The position numbers and the translations under genes are program-made. DNA of 64,000 nucleotides from positions 144,076-208,075 of the forward strand of contig NZ_JAMLIE010000004.1 in assembly GCF_023954335.1 (NCBI RefSeq), read 5' to 3'. Numbering within the stretch: position 1 is the stretch's first letter; each line of letters opens with the position of its first letter. The notes beneath the pieces are model-generated. The model worked only from the letters and a program-made list of their open reading frames with translations. It was not told the DNA's origin and did not search any database. This DNA is from Aquamicrobium sp. (GTDB lineage: Bacteria > Pseudomonadota > Alphaproteobacteria > Rhizobiales > Rhizobiaceae). Of this stretch, positions 18,073-26,752 are shown piece after piece.

Positions 18073-19068
18073 ATGACAAAGCTTTCCCGCCGCCATTTCC
18101 TTGCCGCCGGCGCCGCCGGCGCGCTGCTGCCGCTCGCCATGCCGGCCGTTTCCCGCGCCCAGGCGCGCGAGCTGCGCCTCGGCCTGATCACCCCGGTCGG
18201 CCATTCCTGGAACGACGCGGCGCTGCGCCTCGCCGACGTGCTCAAGGAACAGACCGACGGCCGCCTGACCATGACCGTGTTCCATTCCGGCCAGCTCGGC
18301 AACGAGCCGGCGATGATGCAGCAGCTCCAGTCGGGCGCGCTCGACATGGGCATCATCCAGGCCGCCGAACTCGGCTCGCGCGTCGACCACATCGCGGCGA
18401 TCAACGCGCCCTACCTCGTCAACTCGACCGAGGCGGTGGCCAAGTTCGTGCGCACGCCGCAGGTGCTGGAACTTCTCGACGTGCTGCCGGCCGAGACCGG
18501 CACCGTTGGCCTCGGCTGGCTCATCACCGGCATGCGCGCCGTGTTCTCGGCCAAGCCGATCGATTCCGTCGCCGGCCTCAACGGCATGAAGCTGCGCATC
18601 AACCCGACCCCGGTCTACCGCGACTTCTACCAGAACCTCGGCGCCGCGCCGACGCCGATCCCCACCCCGCAGGTGTTCGACGCCATGTCGAACGGCCAGG
18701 TCGACGGGCTCGAGGCCGACATCGAGTTCTCGTGGAACCAGCGTTTCGACAAGGTGGCGAAGTCGATCCTGCAGATGAACGCGCTGTTCATGCCGGCCGC
18801 TGCCATCGCCTCCGGCCGCGTCTGGGCCGGGATGCCTGACGCCGACAAGGAGCTGATCTCGGCTTCGGTCAAGACCGTGCTCGACGAGCAGATCGACAGC
18901 CTCGCCAGCGAGGAGCCGGGCCTGATCGAGAAGTTCCGCGAGACCGGCATCGCCATGCACGAGGTCCCGCAGGCAGACAAGGAGGCCAGCATCGAGGCCT
19001 TCGACAAGATCTGGCTGCCCAAGGCTCCGGTCATCGCCGAGCTGCGCAAGATCGGCGCCGAGCTCTAG
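18073..19068 (+). CDS. TRAP transporter solute-binding protein (DctP type), Tat-exported
   Basis: Periplasmic substrate receptor of 331 residues. The N-terminus SRRHFLAAGAAG is a twin-arginine signal followed by a hydrophobic stretch. DctP-family features are the FHSGQLGNEPAMMQQLQSGA segment, GLNGMKLRINPTPVYRDF (containing the conserved arginine that binds the substrate carboxylate) and DAMSNGQVDGLEADI. The substrate must be a carboxylate. The hydroxyproline-type enzymes around it suggest a hydroxyproline isomer or another cyclic imino acid, which is an inference. Confidence 0.93.
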   Translation: MTKLSRRHFLAAGAAGALLPLAMPAVSRAQARELRLGLITPVGHSWNDAALRLADVLKEQTDGRLTMTVFHSGQLGNEPAMMQQLQSGALDMGIIQAAELGSRVDHIAAINAPYLVNSTEAVAKFVRTPQVLELLDVLPAETGTVGLGWLITGMRAVFSAKPIDSVAGLNGMKLRINPTPVYRDFYQNLGAAPTPIPTPQVFDAMSNGQVDGLEADIEFSWNQRFDKVAKSILQMNALFMPAAAIASGRVWAGMPDADKELISASVKTVLDEQIDSLASEEPGLIEKFRETGIAMHEVPQADKEASIEAFDKIWLPKAPVIAELRKIGAEL

Positions 19069-19084
19069 CCCGAACGCTGGAGAC

Positions 19085-19112
19085 GATGTGCGGGGAGGCG
19101 TTCCCGCACATC
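19085..19112 (+). terminator. Intercistronic hairpin after the TRAP binding-protein gene
   Basis: Perfect 10-base arms GATGTGCGGG (19085-19094) and CCCGCACATC (19103-19112) enclose an 8-base loop. No T-tract follows. It probably protects the upstream message or lets only part of transcription reach the reductase gene. Confidence 0.65.
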
Positions 19113-19225
19113 CCCGCGAACTGGCAGCATATACCGCCATACGCCGCAAACACCGACGCGGGGCGCGCGCCTCTGATCCGCCCCGCGGCCATGCCTGCCT
19201 ACCAACGCCCTGCGAGGACGTCGCC

Positions 19226-20245
19226 GTGAGCGAAATCGTCATGACCCTCGACGAGATCGGCAGCCTGACGCGCCGCGTTCTCGAACGGCATGGCCTGAGT
19301 GCGCTCCAGACGGAACCGATCGCCCGCATCGTCATCGCCGCCGAGGCCGACGCCTGCCGCTCGCACGGGCTTTATCGCCTGCCGGGCTATGTCGCCCCCC
19401 TGCGCAGCGGCCGGGTCAGGCCCGACGCCGTCCCGCGGGTCGAGACGGTGACGTCCGGCATCATCCGCGTCGACGGCGACGGTGGCTTCGCTCCCGCCGC
19501 CGCCGAGGCCGGCCGGCCCGGCCTGATCGAGGCGGCCCGCGCCAACGGCATCGCCGCCATGGCGCTCACCCACTGCCACCATTTTTCCGCGCTGTGGGCC
19601 GACCTCGAGCCGCTCACCGACGCCGGCCTCGTCGCATGGGCCTTCGTCGTCGGCCAGTCGAGCGTCGCGCCGCATGGCGGCACGCGGCGGCTGATGGGCA
19701 CCAACCCCGTCGCCTTCGGCTGGCCCCGCCCCGGCCGGGAGCCCTTCATCTTCGATTTCGCCACCAGCGCCGCGGCGCGCGGCGAGGTCGAGCTGAAGCG
19801 CCTCGCCGGCGAGCGCCTGCCGGACGGCTGGGCGCTCGGCCCCGACGGCGCGCCGACCACCGATCCGGCGGCGGCGCTCGCCGGCGCGCTGCTGCCCTTC
19901 GGCGGGCACAAGGGCTCGGCCCTGTCGATGATGGTCGAGCTGATCGCCGGCCCGCTGATCGGCGAGGCGACCAGCAGCCGCGTGGCAGAAATGGACATCC
20001 ACGACGGCGGCCCGCCGCCCGGCGGTGAACTCTTCATCGCCATCGACCCGCAGCGCCTCGCGCCCGGGGATGGCTGGACGAGCGAGGCCGAAGCCTTCTT
20101 CGCCGAGGCGGGCGCGCAGCCGGGCTTGCGCCTTCCCTCCGCGCGCCGCCACGCCGCGCGCGCCCGCACCCGGCACGAGGGTGTCGCCGTGCCGGCGGGC
20201 CTCGTCGCCGAGGTCGAAGCCCTGCTGAACGGGATTGACGCATGA
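19226..20245 (+). CDS. Ldh2/malate dehydrogenase-family oxidoreductase, probable delta1-pyrroline-2-carboxylate reductase
   Basis: NAD(P)H-dependent cytoplasmic enzyme of 339 residues. Predicted role: reducing delta1-pyrroline-2-carboxylate, the product of 3-hydroxyproline dehydration, to L-proline. Family landmarks are DACRSHGLYRLPGYV near the N-terminus, THCHHFSALW, GTNPVAFGWPRPG, FDFATSAAARGEV and LPFGGHKGSALSMMVE. The GTG at 19226 is preceded by GAGGA; an ATG five codons later is possible. The family also contains malate, lactate, ureidoglycolate and piperideine-carboxylate enzymes. The specific call therefore leans on the facing dehydratase genes. A paralogue lies at 47605-48645. Confidence 0.8.
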   Translation: MSEIVMTLDEIGSLTRRVLERHGLSALQTEPIARIVIAAEADACRSHGLYRLPGYVAPLRSGRVRPDAVPRVETVTSGIIRVDGDGGFAPAAAEAGRPGLIEAARANGIAAMALTHCHHFSALWADLEPLTDAGLVAWAFVVGQSSVAPHGGTRRLMGTNPVAFGWPRPGREPFIFDFATSAAARGEVELKRLAGERLPDGWALGPDGAPTTDPAAALAGALLPFGGHKGSALSMMVELIAGPLIGEATSSRVAEMDIHDGGPPPGGELFIAIDPQRLAPGDGWTSEAEAFFAEAGAQPGLRLPSARRHAARARTRHEGVAVPAGLVAEVEALLNGIDA

Positions 20246-20434
20246 TCCCGGCGAGCAGCCCGACAAGCGGCCTCGACAAAAGGGATGCACGGGCGCATTC
20301 AGCCTCGTCGGCGAGTCTTGCCCACGCGAGGGCGCGGCAAATCGCCGGTGGCCCCGTCGTTGCCGGCGGCGCAGGATCGTGGAATACCCTCGCCACAGGC
20401 CGCGTCGTGCGACGAATACGAGATTGAACGACAG

Positions 20435-21124
20435 ATGAAACAGGATGCGATCCTCGTCGGCAAGAACATGAAGCACAAGACCATGGCGTCTGCTGCCGCC
20501 GAGGAAATCCGCAAGCGTATCCTCAACGAGACCTATCCGCCGGGCCTGCAGCTCAAGCAGGACATCCTCGCCCGCGAGTTCGGCATGAGCCGCATCCCGG
20601 TGCGCGAGGCGCTGCTGATCCTCGAGAAGGAGGGGCTGATCAAGGTGCTGCCGCATCGCGGCGCCATCGTCGCCGAGCTGACCTTCGACGAGGTCGAGGA
20701 GCTTTTCAACATGCGCATGCTGCTCGAGCCCTACCTGCTGGCGCGCTCGGCCCCGCATATCTCCGAGGAGACCTTCGTCAGGCTCTGGGTTATCCAGAAC
20801 CAGTATCGCGACGCGCTCGACAATGACGACATCGCCGAGTGGAACGACCTGAACAAGCAGTTCCACATGATGCTCTACCAGCATGCCGACAGCCCGCGCA
20901 TCGCCAGCACGGTGCAGAACCTGCTGATCGAGTGCGACATCCACACCCGCATCCAGCTCATCAACATCGAGGGCGACCGCGAGCGGGCGGTGGCCGAGCA
21001 CTCGGCCATCCTGCGGCTCTGCGAGGAAGGGAAGTTCGCCGAGGCGACCGAACTGCTGCGCGAGCATCTCGACCATATCCGCAGCGGGCTGCTGGGGCTG
21101 GTCCGCGCCAGACGGGCACAGTAG
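20435..21124 (+). CDS. GntR-family (FadR/FCD type) regulator of the 3-hydroxyproline segment
   Basis: DNA-binding repressor-type protein of about 229 residues. The N-terminal winged helix covers roughly residues 16-80 (ILAREFGMSRIPVREALLILEKEGLI). An FCD ligand-binding domain follows (LLEPYLLARSAP, LNKQFHMMLYQHADSPR, AEHSAILRLCEEG, LREHLDHI), with the Asp/His metal-binding pattern of that group. An alternative ATG at 20468 would remove 11 residues; neither start has a strong ribosome-binding site. It lies behind the reductase gene and its end faces the dehydratase gene. It is the best candidate to bind the ATAC-N5-GTAT palindromes at 24110 and 48702. Confidence 0.85.
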   Translation: MKQDAILVGKNMKHKTMASAAAEEIRKRILNETYPPGLQLKQDILAREFGMSRIPVREALLILEKEGLIKVLPHRGAIVAELTFDEVEELFNMRMLLEPYLLARSAPHISEETFVRLWVIQNQYRDALDNDDIAEWNDLNKQFHMMLYQHADSPRIASTVQNLLIECDIHTRIQLINIEGDRERAVAEHSAILRLCEEGKFAEATELLREHLDHIRSGLLGLVRARRAQ

Positions 21125-21151
21125 AAGCGCCCGCCGCCCTTTCCAATTATC

Positions 21152-22180
21152 CTAGCGAACGCCCCACGTGTCGCTGACGCGGTAGCCTTCCGGCCACGGG
21201 TCGGACGGGTCGAGCATGTGCTGGTGGATGCCGGTGATCCAGGCGCGGCCCGAGATCTCGGGCACGATGGCCGGAATGCTGCCGACGCTGGTCGTGCCGG
21301 CGATGCAGCCGCGGAAGGTCGAGCCGATCACCGAGACCGTGGTCAGCGTGTCGTCGAGGCCCATCTGACCGCGCGCGTAAAGCACGGCCATGCGCGCAGA
21401 GAGCGCGGTGCCGGTGGGCGAGCGGTCGATCTTGCCCGGCTGGACCGTCACCGCCGAGCCGGCGCGCAACTGGTTGCCCTCGCGCTCGACCTTGCCGGCG
21501 AACATGCAGAACGAGAAATGCGTCCAGTCCGGGTTCTCCGGATGGTGGAAGCGCTTCTGCTCGTTCGCCGCGGCAGCGATGCGCACGCCGAGCCGGGCGA
21601 TGTCGTGCGCCTCGTCGGCGCCGAGCTTCAATCCCAGCGCCTCGGCGTCGACGATGACGAAGCTATCGCCGCCATAGGCGGTGTCGATGGCGAGCGTGCC
21701 CAGCCCTTCGACCTCCAGCGTGGCGTCGAGCTCGGCGGCGAAGCTCGGCAGGTTCTCAACGAAGATGCGTTCGGCCTTGCCGTCGCGGCATTCGGCGCGC
21801 ACCCGGACCAGTCCGCCCGGCGCTTCGAGCGTCAGCCGCGTTTCCGGCTCCTGCATGGGCACGATGCCGGAATCGAGCAGCACGGTGGAAACGCAGATCG
21901 AGTTCGAGCCCGACATCGGCGGGTTGTATTCCGGCTCGAGGATGAGGAAGCCGGCGTCGGCCTCGGGGTGCTTCGGCGGCACGAGGAAATTGACGTGGCG
22001 GAAGACGCCGCCGCGCGGCTCGTTCAGGACGAAGTTGCGCAGCACCTTGTCCTGCATCAGCCAGTTGGTCTGCTCCCACAGCGTCTCGCCCGGCGGCGGC
22101 GTCACACCGCCGACGATGACGTCGCCGACCTCGCCTTCGGCATGGGCGGAAATCACATGGATGGTCTTGGAGCTTCGCAT
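21152..22180 (-). CDS. Proline racemase-family enzyme, probable trans-3-hydroxy-L-proline dehydratase
   Basis: Cytoplasmic enzyme of 342 residues in the proline racemase superfamily. The first catalytic position, a cysteine in racemases, is S90 in PPMSGSNSICV. The second is T256 in DRSPTGTALSAR. A Thr at the second site is the mark of dehydratases that turn trans-3-hydroxy-L-proline into delta1-pyrroline-2-carboxylate; the paralogue at 41930 keeps Cys at both sites. GAGGACAAG precedes the ATG. It lies about 100 bases behind the aconitase X gene in the same direction, with a repeat element between. Together with the reductase at 19226 it would produce proline. Confidence 0.87.
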   Translation of the reverse strand: MRSSKTIHVISAHAEGEVGDVIVGGVTPPPGETLWEQTNWLMQDKVLRNFVLNEPRGGVFRHVNFLVPPKHPEADAGFLILEPEYNPPMSGSNSICVSTVLLDSGIVPMQEPETRLTLEAPGGLVRVRAECRDGKAERIFVENLPSFAAELDATLEVEGLGTLAIDTAYGGDSFVIVDAEALGLKLGADEAHDIARLGVRIAAAANEQKRFHHPENPDWTHFSFCMFAGKVEREGNQLRAGSAVTVQPGKIDRSPTGTALSARMAVLYARGQMGLDDTLTTVSVIGSTFRGCIAGTTSVGSIPAIVPEISGRAWITGIHQHMLDPSDPWPEGYRVSDTWGVR

Positions 22181-22193
22181 CTTGTCCTCACGC

Positions 22194-22300
22194 TAAAGCA
22201 TTTTGCAGTCAGACGGGATCGTCTGGCGTCGCATAAATGCGACTGAAGAAACGAGCTGGAGCAGCGGGAACGGCGTTCGTCAGAACGCCCGCTGCTCCAG
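22194..22300. repeat. Intergenic repeat, family B, copy 1
   Basis: About 105 bases strongly resembling 36900-37016. Shared blocks are TTTTGCAGTCAGACGG, CGTCGCATAAATGCG, GCTGGAGCAGCGG and GTTCGTCAGAACGCC, ending in a complementary CGCTGCTC. Internal dyads suggest a folded transcript. The last codons and the stop of the aconitase X gene (stop at 22280) lie inside the element. Confidence 0.85.
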
Positions 22301-23980
22301 CCAATGCGGGCGGCGCACCGGCGCGCGCCCGGTCAGGGTTGCGACGGTGCAGTCGGCGAGGCTGCCCAGCCGCACGGAGCGCCCGGAAAGCCCCGGCCCG
22401 TAATGGGCGTACTTGCCGGAATTGGTCATCACCGCGCGGGTGTTGACAGGAAACACCGGCTCGGGGATCGAGCACCAGCACAGGTCGGGCAGCACCTGGA
22501 CGCCGCTCGCCTCCAGCCGCGCCAGCGTTCCCTCGGCCCGCGCAGCATCGATGATGGCGTGTCCGGCGGTGACGATGGCCGCGACGCCGTCGTGCCGGCG
22601 GCGGCCGGCCAGCGCGTCGGCGAAGGCGCGGCATTCGTCCAGCGAGGCGTGCGGGCTGCCGATGGCGACGAGCTCGACCTCCTCGGGGCCGTCGTTCAGC
22701 ATGTCCCACGACGCGGCCATGTCGGCGGCGGTGATGGCGATCCTGTCGGCGTCGGCGGCGGCCGCGCCTTCGGCTTCCGGAGTGACGCCCTCGACATGCA
22801 GCATCGGCGCGGCCGAGGTCGTGCCGAAGGCCGCGCACAGCGCCTTCAGATCGTCGCGCGACGGCGCGGCGGCGGCCAGCCCGGCGATAAGCGGGATGCG
22901 GTCCGGCGAGGCCATGCCCGCCATGTAGCCGACCAGCGGCCAGAAGGCGTCGTCCACCCTTTCCGGCAGCGCGAAATCGAGGATGCGGGCCGCCTTGCGG
23001 TTCTCGTCGAGATAGACGCCGGCGAGCGGCGCGCGGCCGGTCAGCGCGATGCAAAGGTCGAGGAAGTCCGGGTGCTTGGCGGTGCGCGCGCCGAGCACGG
23101 AATTCGCGAAGACGACGGCGTTGGACTCGGCCCATGCGATGGCCTCGCCGGCATGCGGGGCGCTGTCGAGCAGATAGGGCGCGCAGGTGAAAGTCGGCCG
23201 GCAGCCCATGCGCACATAGGCATCGGCCAGCCGCGCCGCCGGGTCGCCGAAGCCGGGCGCGACGCCCTGCGCCCGCCAGTTGGCGTGATCGACGGAGATG
23301 GCGTTCATGGTGGTCGGCACCCTGACCTTCGCGTCCATGTCGGCCATCTTCTCGGCGAAGGTCAGGTTGGCGGGGCTGGCATAGATGCAGCCGTCGATAT
23401 GGCCCTGCACCACGTCGATCAGGCGCGGCGCGCCCTGCTGGAGGGCCATGGCGCGGACGATGCGCATCGCCTGCGCCGCCGCCACGCCCTCGGCGCCGTC
23501 GAGCATCGCGAGGTCTGACGGGTCAAGCGCCAGCGCCCCGGGCGCCGGGTGCGAGACGGGGATCGACAGCCCGTCCGCCTCGATGGCGGCGGGGCCGATC
23601 CGCGCGGCGCGCGCGCGAGACAGCGCCGCGAAGGCGTCGGCGCCGAGCCGCAGCACCGGCAGCGGCCGGCCGAACATCTCGGCCGCGATGAGCGCGCCCA
23701 GCGTCAGCACGTCCTCCGCCTCGCGGAAGACCAGCGCCGCCGGCGCGCGGCCGCCGAGGATCAGGTCGAGCAGCACGCCCGAGCCGGTGCAGGAGCCGCG
23801 GCTGGTCGGCATCATCAGGATCGCGCCGGTCAGGCATGTGCCGTGCAGGGGATGGTGGACGTCGATCACGCGCCCCGTCGCCGGGTCCACCCCGCCCCAG
23901 AAGCTCAGCGCCTCCGCCGAGGCGACGACCGGGCCGGAGGCCGACCCTTCGAGAACGCTGCGTGCTTCAAAACCGGCCAT
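22280..23980 (-). CDS. Aconitase X-family dehydratase, probable cis-3-hydroxy-L-proline dehydratase
   Basis: About 566 residues combining the small swivel domain (N-terminal, around CTGSGVLLDLILGGRAP) and the large catalytic domain of aconitase X in one chain. Bacterial members of this family dehydrate cis-3-hydroxy-L-proline to delta1-pyrroline-2-carboxylate. Candidate iron-sulfur or active-site cysteines occur in HGTCLTG, SRGSCTGSG, GCRPTFTCAPY and LPDLCWC. I chose the ATG at 23980 because AAGGAAG precedes it; a GTG at 23992 is in frame. The C-terminal residues WLEQRAF and the stop are encoded within a repeat element. It is first in a unit with the trans-3-hydroxyproline dehydratase-like gene, behind a palindromic operator. 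Confidence 0.85.
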   Translation of the reverse strand: MAGFEARSVLEGSASGPVVASAEALSFWGGVDPATGRVIDVHHPLHGTCLTGAILMMPTSRGSCTGSGVLLDLILGGRAPAALVFREAEDVLTLGALIAAEMFGRPLPVLRLGADAFAALSRARAARIGPAAIEADGLSIPVSHPAPGALALDPSDLAMLDGAEGVAAAQAMRIVRAMALQQGAPRLIDVVQGHIDGCIYASPANLTFAEKMADMDAKVRVPTTMNAISVDHANWRAQGVAPGFGDPAARLADAYVRMGCRPTFTCAPYLLDSAPHAGEAIAWAESNAVVFANSVLGARTAKHPDFLDLCIALTGRAPLAGVYLDENRKAARILDFALPERVDDAFWPLVGYMAGMASPDRIPLIAGLAAAAPSRDDLKALCAAFGTTSAAPMLHVEGVTPEAEGAAAADADRIAITAADMAASWDMLNDGPEEVELVAIGSPHASLDECRAFADALAGRRRHDGVAAIVTAGHAIIDAARAEGTLARLEASGVQVLPDLCWCSIPEPVFPVNTRAVMTNSGKYAHYGPGLSGRSVRLGSLADCTVATLTGRAPVRRPHWLEQRAF

Positions 23981-24109
23981 GGCTTCCTTCACGGATTCGA
24001 CGGGACGCCGCAGGACAGGCGCGGAGCGAACGGCGGGCCGTTCCTCGTCGCCTGATCACCGGTGCGGCAACGGTCGCAGCATCCCATATCGGGCCCGGCG
24101 GATCAATCT

Positions 24110-24130
24110 CGAAATACAGGCTGTATGCAA
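24110..24130. promoter_or_regulatory. Candidate operator upstream of the aconitase X gene (ATAC-N5-GTAT)
   Basis: ATAC (24114-24117), a 5-base spacer, and GTATGCAA (24123-24130) lie about 130 bases upstream of the aconitase X start. The right half is identical to that of the perfect palindrome at 48702-48722, and the core spacing is the same. The left outer half is degenerate (CGAA instead of TTGC). A GntR-family repressor is the likely ligand. Confidence 0.6.
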
Positions 24131-24163
24131 GGATTATTCAAGCATGCCGCCCCTGCCGGGCAC

Positions 24164-25294
24164 CTAAGCATCGAACTCGATCACCTGCCGGATCGCCTCG
24201 CCGGCATGCAGGCGGTCGAAGCCCTCATTGACCTCGTCGAGCGCGATGCGATGCGTCATCAGCTTCTCGACCGGCAGCTTGCCGCGCCGGTGAAGGCCGA
24301 GGAAGCGGGGAATGTCGCGCGAGGGAACGCCCGAGCCGAGATAGCTGCCGCGCAGCGTCCGCTCCTCGGCCACCAGCGTCAGCGGCGAGATGTTGAGCAC
24401 GGCCTTCGGGTTGGTCAGCCCGGCCGAGATCGTGGTGCCGCCGCGCCGGGTCATCGCGAACGCGCCCTCCAGCGCCCGCGCCGAGCCGGCGAATTCGAGC
24501 GCGGCGTCGACGCCGCCCGACGTCGCCTCCTTGACCTTGGCGGTCAGGTCCGGATCGGTGGCGTTGAAGGTGTGCGTCGCGCCGAGGTCGCGCGCCAGCT
24601 CGAGCTTTGCGTCGAGCGTGTCGACCGCGACGATGGTCTCCGCCCCGACCGCGGCCGCGCCAAGCACGGCGGCGAGGCCGACGCCGCCGAGGCCGACGAC
24701 GGCCGCCCGCCCGCCCGGCTCCACCGCGCCCATGTTGAACACCGCGCCCGCCCCCGTCAGCACGGCGCAGCCCATGAGGGCGGCGATGGTCAGCGGCGTC
24801 TCGCGGTCGATCTTCACCAGGCTGCGCCGCGACATCACCGCATGAGTGGCGAAGCTCGACACGCCGATCATGTGGCTGACGCGCTCACCATTGCGCGACA
24901 GCCGCACCCCGCCCGACAGGAGCTCGCCCCTGCCGTTCGCGGCCGCGCCCGGCTCGCACAGCGCCGGTCGGCCGGACTGGCACGGCCCGCAATGGCCGCA
25001 GGACGGCACGAAGACGAAGATGACGTGATCGCCGGGCACGAGGTCGTCGACACCCTCGCCCACCTCCTCGACAATTCCAGCGCCCTCGTGGCCGAGCACC
25101 ATCGGAACGGGGCGCGGCCGGTCACCGTTGATGACCGAAAGGTCGGAGTGGCAAAGCCCGGCCGCCGCCACCCTGACCAGCACCTCGCCCGTCTCGGGCG
25201 GCGCAAGGTCGATCTCGCCGACGCTGAGCGGCTGCGTCTGCGCATAGGGGCCGGAACGGCCGATCTCCTCCAGCACGGCGGCGCGTATCTTCAT
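24164..25294 (-). CDS. Zinc-dependent alcohol dehydrogenase (class III-like MDR)
   Basis: Cytoplasmic NAD-dependent medium-chain dehydrogenase of 376 residues. Catalytic zinc region AGLCHSDLSV and GHEGAGIVEEVG; structural zinc cysteines in CGHCGPCQSGRPALC; nucleotide-binding motif VGLGGVGLAA. The ATG at 25294 is used; the frame is open 13 codons further. It is transcribed toward the aconitase X gene but is separated from it by about 180 bases containing a candidate operator, so it is probably not part of that unit. The substrate is unknown; formaldehyde/S-hydroxymethyl-thiol or other alcohols are possible in this subgroup. Confidence 0.88.
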   Translation of the reverse strand: MKIRAAVLEEIGRSGPYAQTQPLSVGEIDLAPPETGEVLVRVAAAGLCHSDLSVINGDRPRPVPMVLGHEGAGIVEEVGEGVDDLVPGDHVIFVFVPSCGHCGPCQSGRPALCEPGAAANGRGELLSGGVRLSRNGERVSHMIGVSSFATHAVMSRRSLVKIDRETPLTIAALMGCAVLTGAGAVFNMGAVEPGGRAAVVGLGGVGLAAVLGAAAVGAETIVAVDTLDAKLELARDLGATHTFNATDPDLTAKVKEATSGGVDAALEFAGSARALEGAFAMTRRGGTTISAGLTNPKAVLNISPLTLVAEERTLRGSYLGSGVPSRDIPRFLGLHRRGKLPVEKLMTHRIALDEVNEGFDRLHAGEAIRQVIEFDA

Positions 25295-25481
25295 TCCTCG
25301 TTCCCTCCCCGATTCAATGCTGCATCGGGCCACTCTAGCGGTTTCCGGCTCCCTCGCGACAGCGAAACGAACTCGGCCCCGACTTTACGTTTCTTCACAT
25401 TCGCGGCGAACGCGCGAAACAGTCGCCGCCTAATCTGGCTCCATCGCGGCAATCAGGCCGCACCAGGCAAGGAGCCGGATC

Positions 25482-26009
25482 ATGGAACAGGAAAACCACG
25501 AAGCGAACCCCGCCACCTCGACGAAGGGCAACAAGAGCCGCAGCCGCTGGCTGATCGCCGGCGGCGTCGCCGTCGTCGCGCTGGCGGGCATCGGCGCGGC
25601 GGGGGCGATGGGCGGCGGCGAGACCATGGGCCGCCACGTCATGGAAGCGGGCATGAAGCATGGCGGCCATTTCGCCGGGCGCGGCCTCTCCCGCGCGCTC
25701 GATGCGGTCAACGCCACCGCCGAGCAGGAAGACCGCATCTGGGCGATCATCGACGACACCCGCGCCGAACTCCGGCCCGTGATGCGCGAGTTCCGCGACA
25801 CCCGCGAGACCGTGATGCAACTGATGGCAGCCCCGACCATCGACCGCGCCGCTGCCGAGACGCTGCGCGCCGAGCGCATCGCCGCCATCGACGAGGCGTC
25901 GAAGAAGATGACTGCGGCGATGCTCGACGCGGCCGAGGTGCTGACGCCGGAGCAGCGCGCCGAGCTCGCCAAGCATTTGGGCGAGCGCAAGGGCCCGCGC
26001 CGGTGGTAA
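25482..26009 (+). CDS. Spy/CpxP-like LTxxQ-type envelope protein
   Basis: A 175-residue protein with one N-terminal membrane or signal-anchor segment (WLIAGGVAVVALAGIGAAGAM). A Gly/His/Met-rich stretch follows (METs such as GETMGRHVMEAGMKHGGHF), then a mostly helical domain with EDRIWAIIDDTRAEL and the LTPEQRAEL motif of the Spy/CpxP/CnrX family. Such proteins act in the periplasm as chaperones or metal or stress sensors. It sits 36 bases upstream of a response-regulator gene and a sensor kinase gene on the same strand, so it is probably both target and modulator of that system. The His/Met-rich segment hints at metal binding. Confidence 0.8.
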   Translation: MEQENHEANPATSTKGNKSRSRWLIAGGVAVVALAGIGAAGAMGGGETMGRHVMEAGMKHGGHFAGRGLSRALDAVNATAEQEDRIWAIIDDTRAELRPVMREFRDTRETVMQLMAAPTIDRAAAETLRAERIAAIDEASKKMTAAMLDAAEVLTPEQRAELAKHLGERKGPRRW

Positions 26010-26045
26010 GGTCGCGCGGCTGAATCGCGGCGGAGCACAGGCGGC

Positions 26046-26747
26046 ATGGCGGAAGAGATCCTGATCGTCGACGACGACGCGAGGCTTTCCGCCATGCTGT
26101 CCGACTATCTCTCCGGCAACGGCTTTGCCGTGCGGCAGGCGCCGGCAGCGCTCGCCGGGCTCGACGAGATCAGGCGGCGCGAGCCCGACGCGGTCATTCT
26201 CGACATCATGCTGCCCGACCTCGACGGCTTCGAGGCCTGCCGGCGCATCCGCGCCTTCAGCGACGTGCCGGTGCTGATGCTGACGGCCAAGGGCGAGGAG
26301 ACGGACCGCATCGTCGGTTTGGAGCTCGGGGCCGACGACTATCTGCCCAAACCCTTCAGCCCGCGCGAGCTTCTGGCGCGGCTGCGCGCCGTCCTGCGCC
26401 GGCGCGGCGGGCAGGCCGCCGGGGCTGAGCGCATCCTGCGCTTCGGCCGGCTGGAGATCGACCCCGCCTCGCGCCTCGCCCGCATCGACGGGCGCGATTG
26501 CGACATCACCGGCCACCAGTTCGACCTTCTCGTCGCGCTGGCCGAGAATGCCGGGCGCATCCTGTCGCGCGAGCAGCTGATGGACATGGTCCGGGGCGAG
26601 GCGTTCGACGCCTTCGACCGCTCCATCGACGTCCACGTCTCGCGCATCCGCGCGGCGATCGAGGACGACCCCAAGCATCCGCGCCGCATCGTCACCGTGC
26701 GCGGCGCGGGCTACGTCTTCGCCCGGCGTCAGGACGAGGAAAGATAG
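26046..26747 (+). CDS. OmpR-family response regulator
   Basis: Cytoplasmic regulator of 233 residues. The receiver domain has acidic residues near the start (IVDDDAR), the phosphorylated aspartate D53 in ILDIMLPDLDG, and the conserved lysine in YLPKPFSPREL. The C-terminal winged-helix domain includes EIDPASRLARIDG and RSIDVHVSRIRAAIEDDPKHPRRIVTVRGAGYVF-type segments. The sensor kinase gene starts five bases after its stop codon. It is probably co-transcribed with the upstream LTxxQ gene. Confidence 0.94.
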   Translation: MAEEILIVDDDARLSAMLSDYLSGNGFAVRQAPAALAGLDEIRRREPDAVILDIMLPDLDGFEACRRIRAFSDVPVLMLTAKGEETDRIVGLELGADDYLPKPFSPRELLARLRAVLRRRGGQAAGAERILRFGRLEIDPASRLARIDGRDCDITGHQFDLLVALAENAGRILSREQLMDMVRGEAFDAFDRSIDVHVSRIRAAIEDDPKHPRRIVTVRGAGYVFARRQDEER

Positions 26748-26752
26748 GAATC

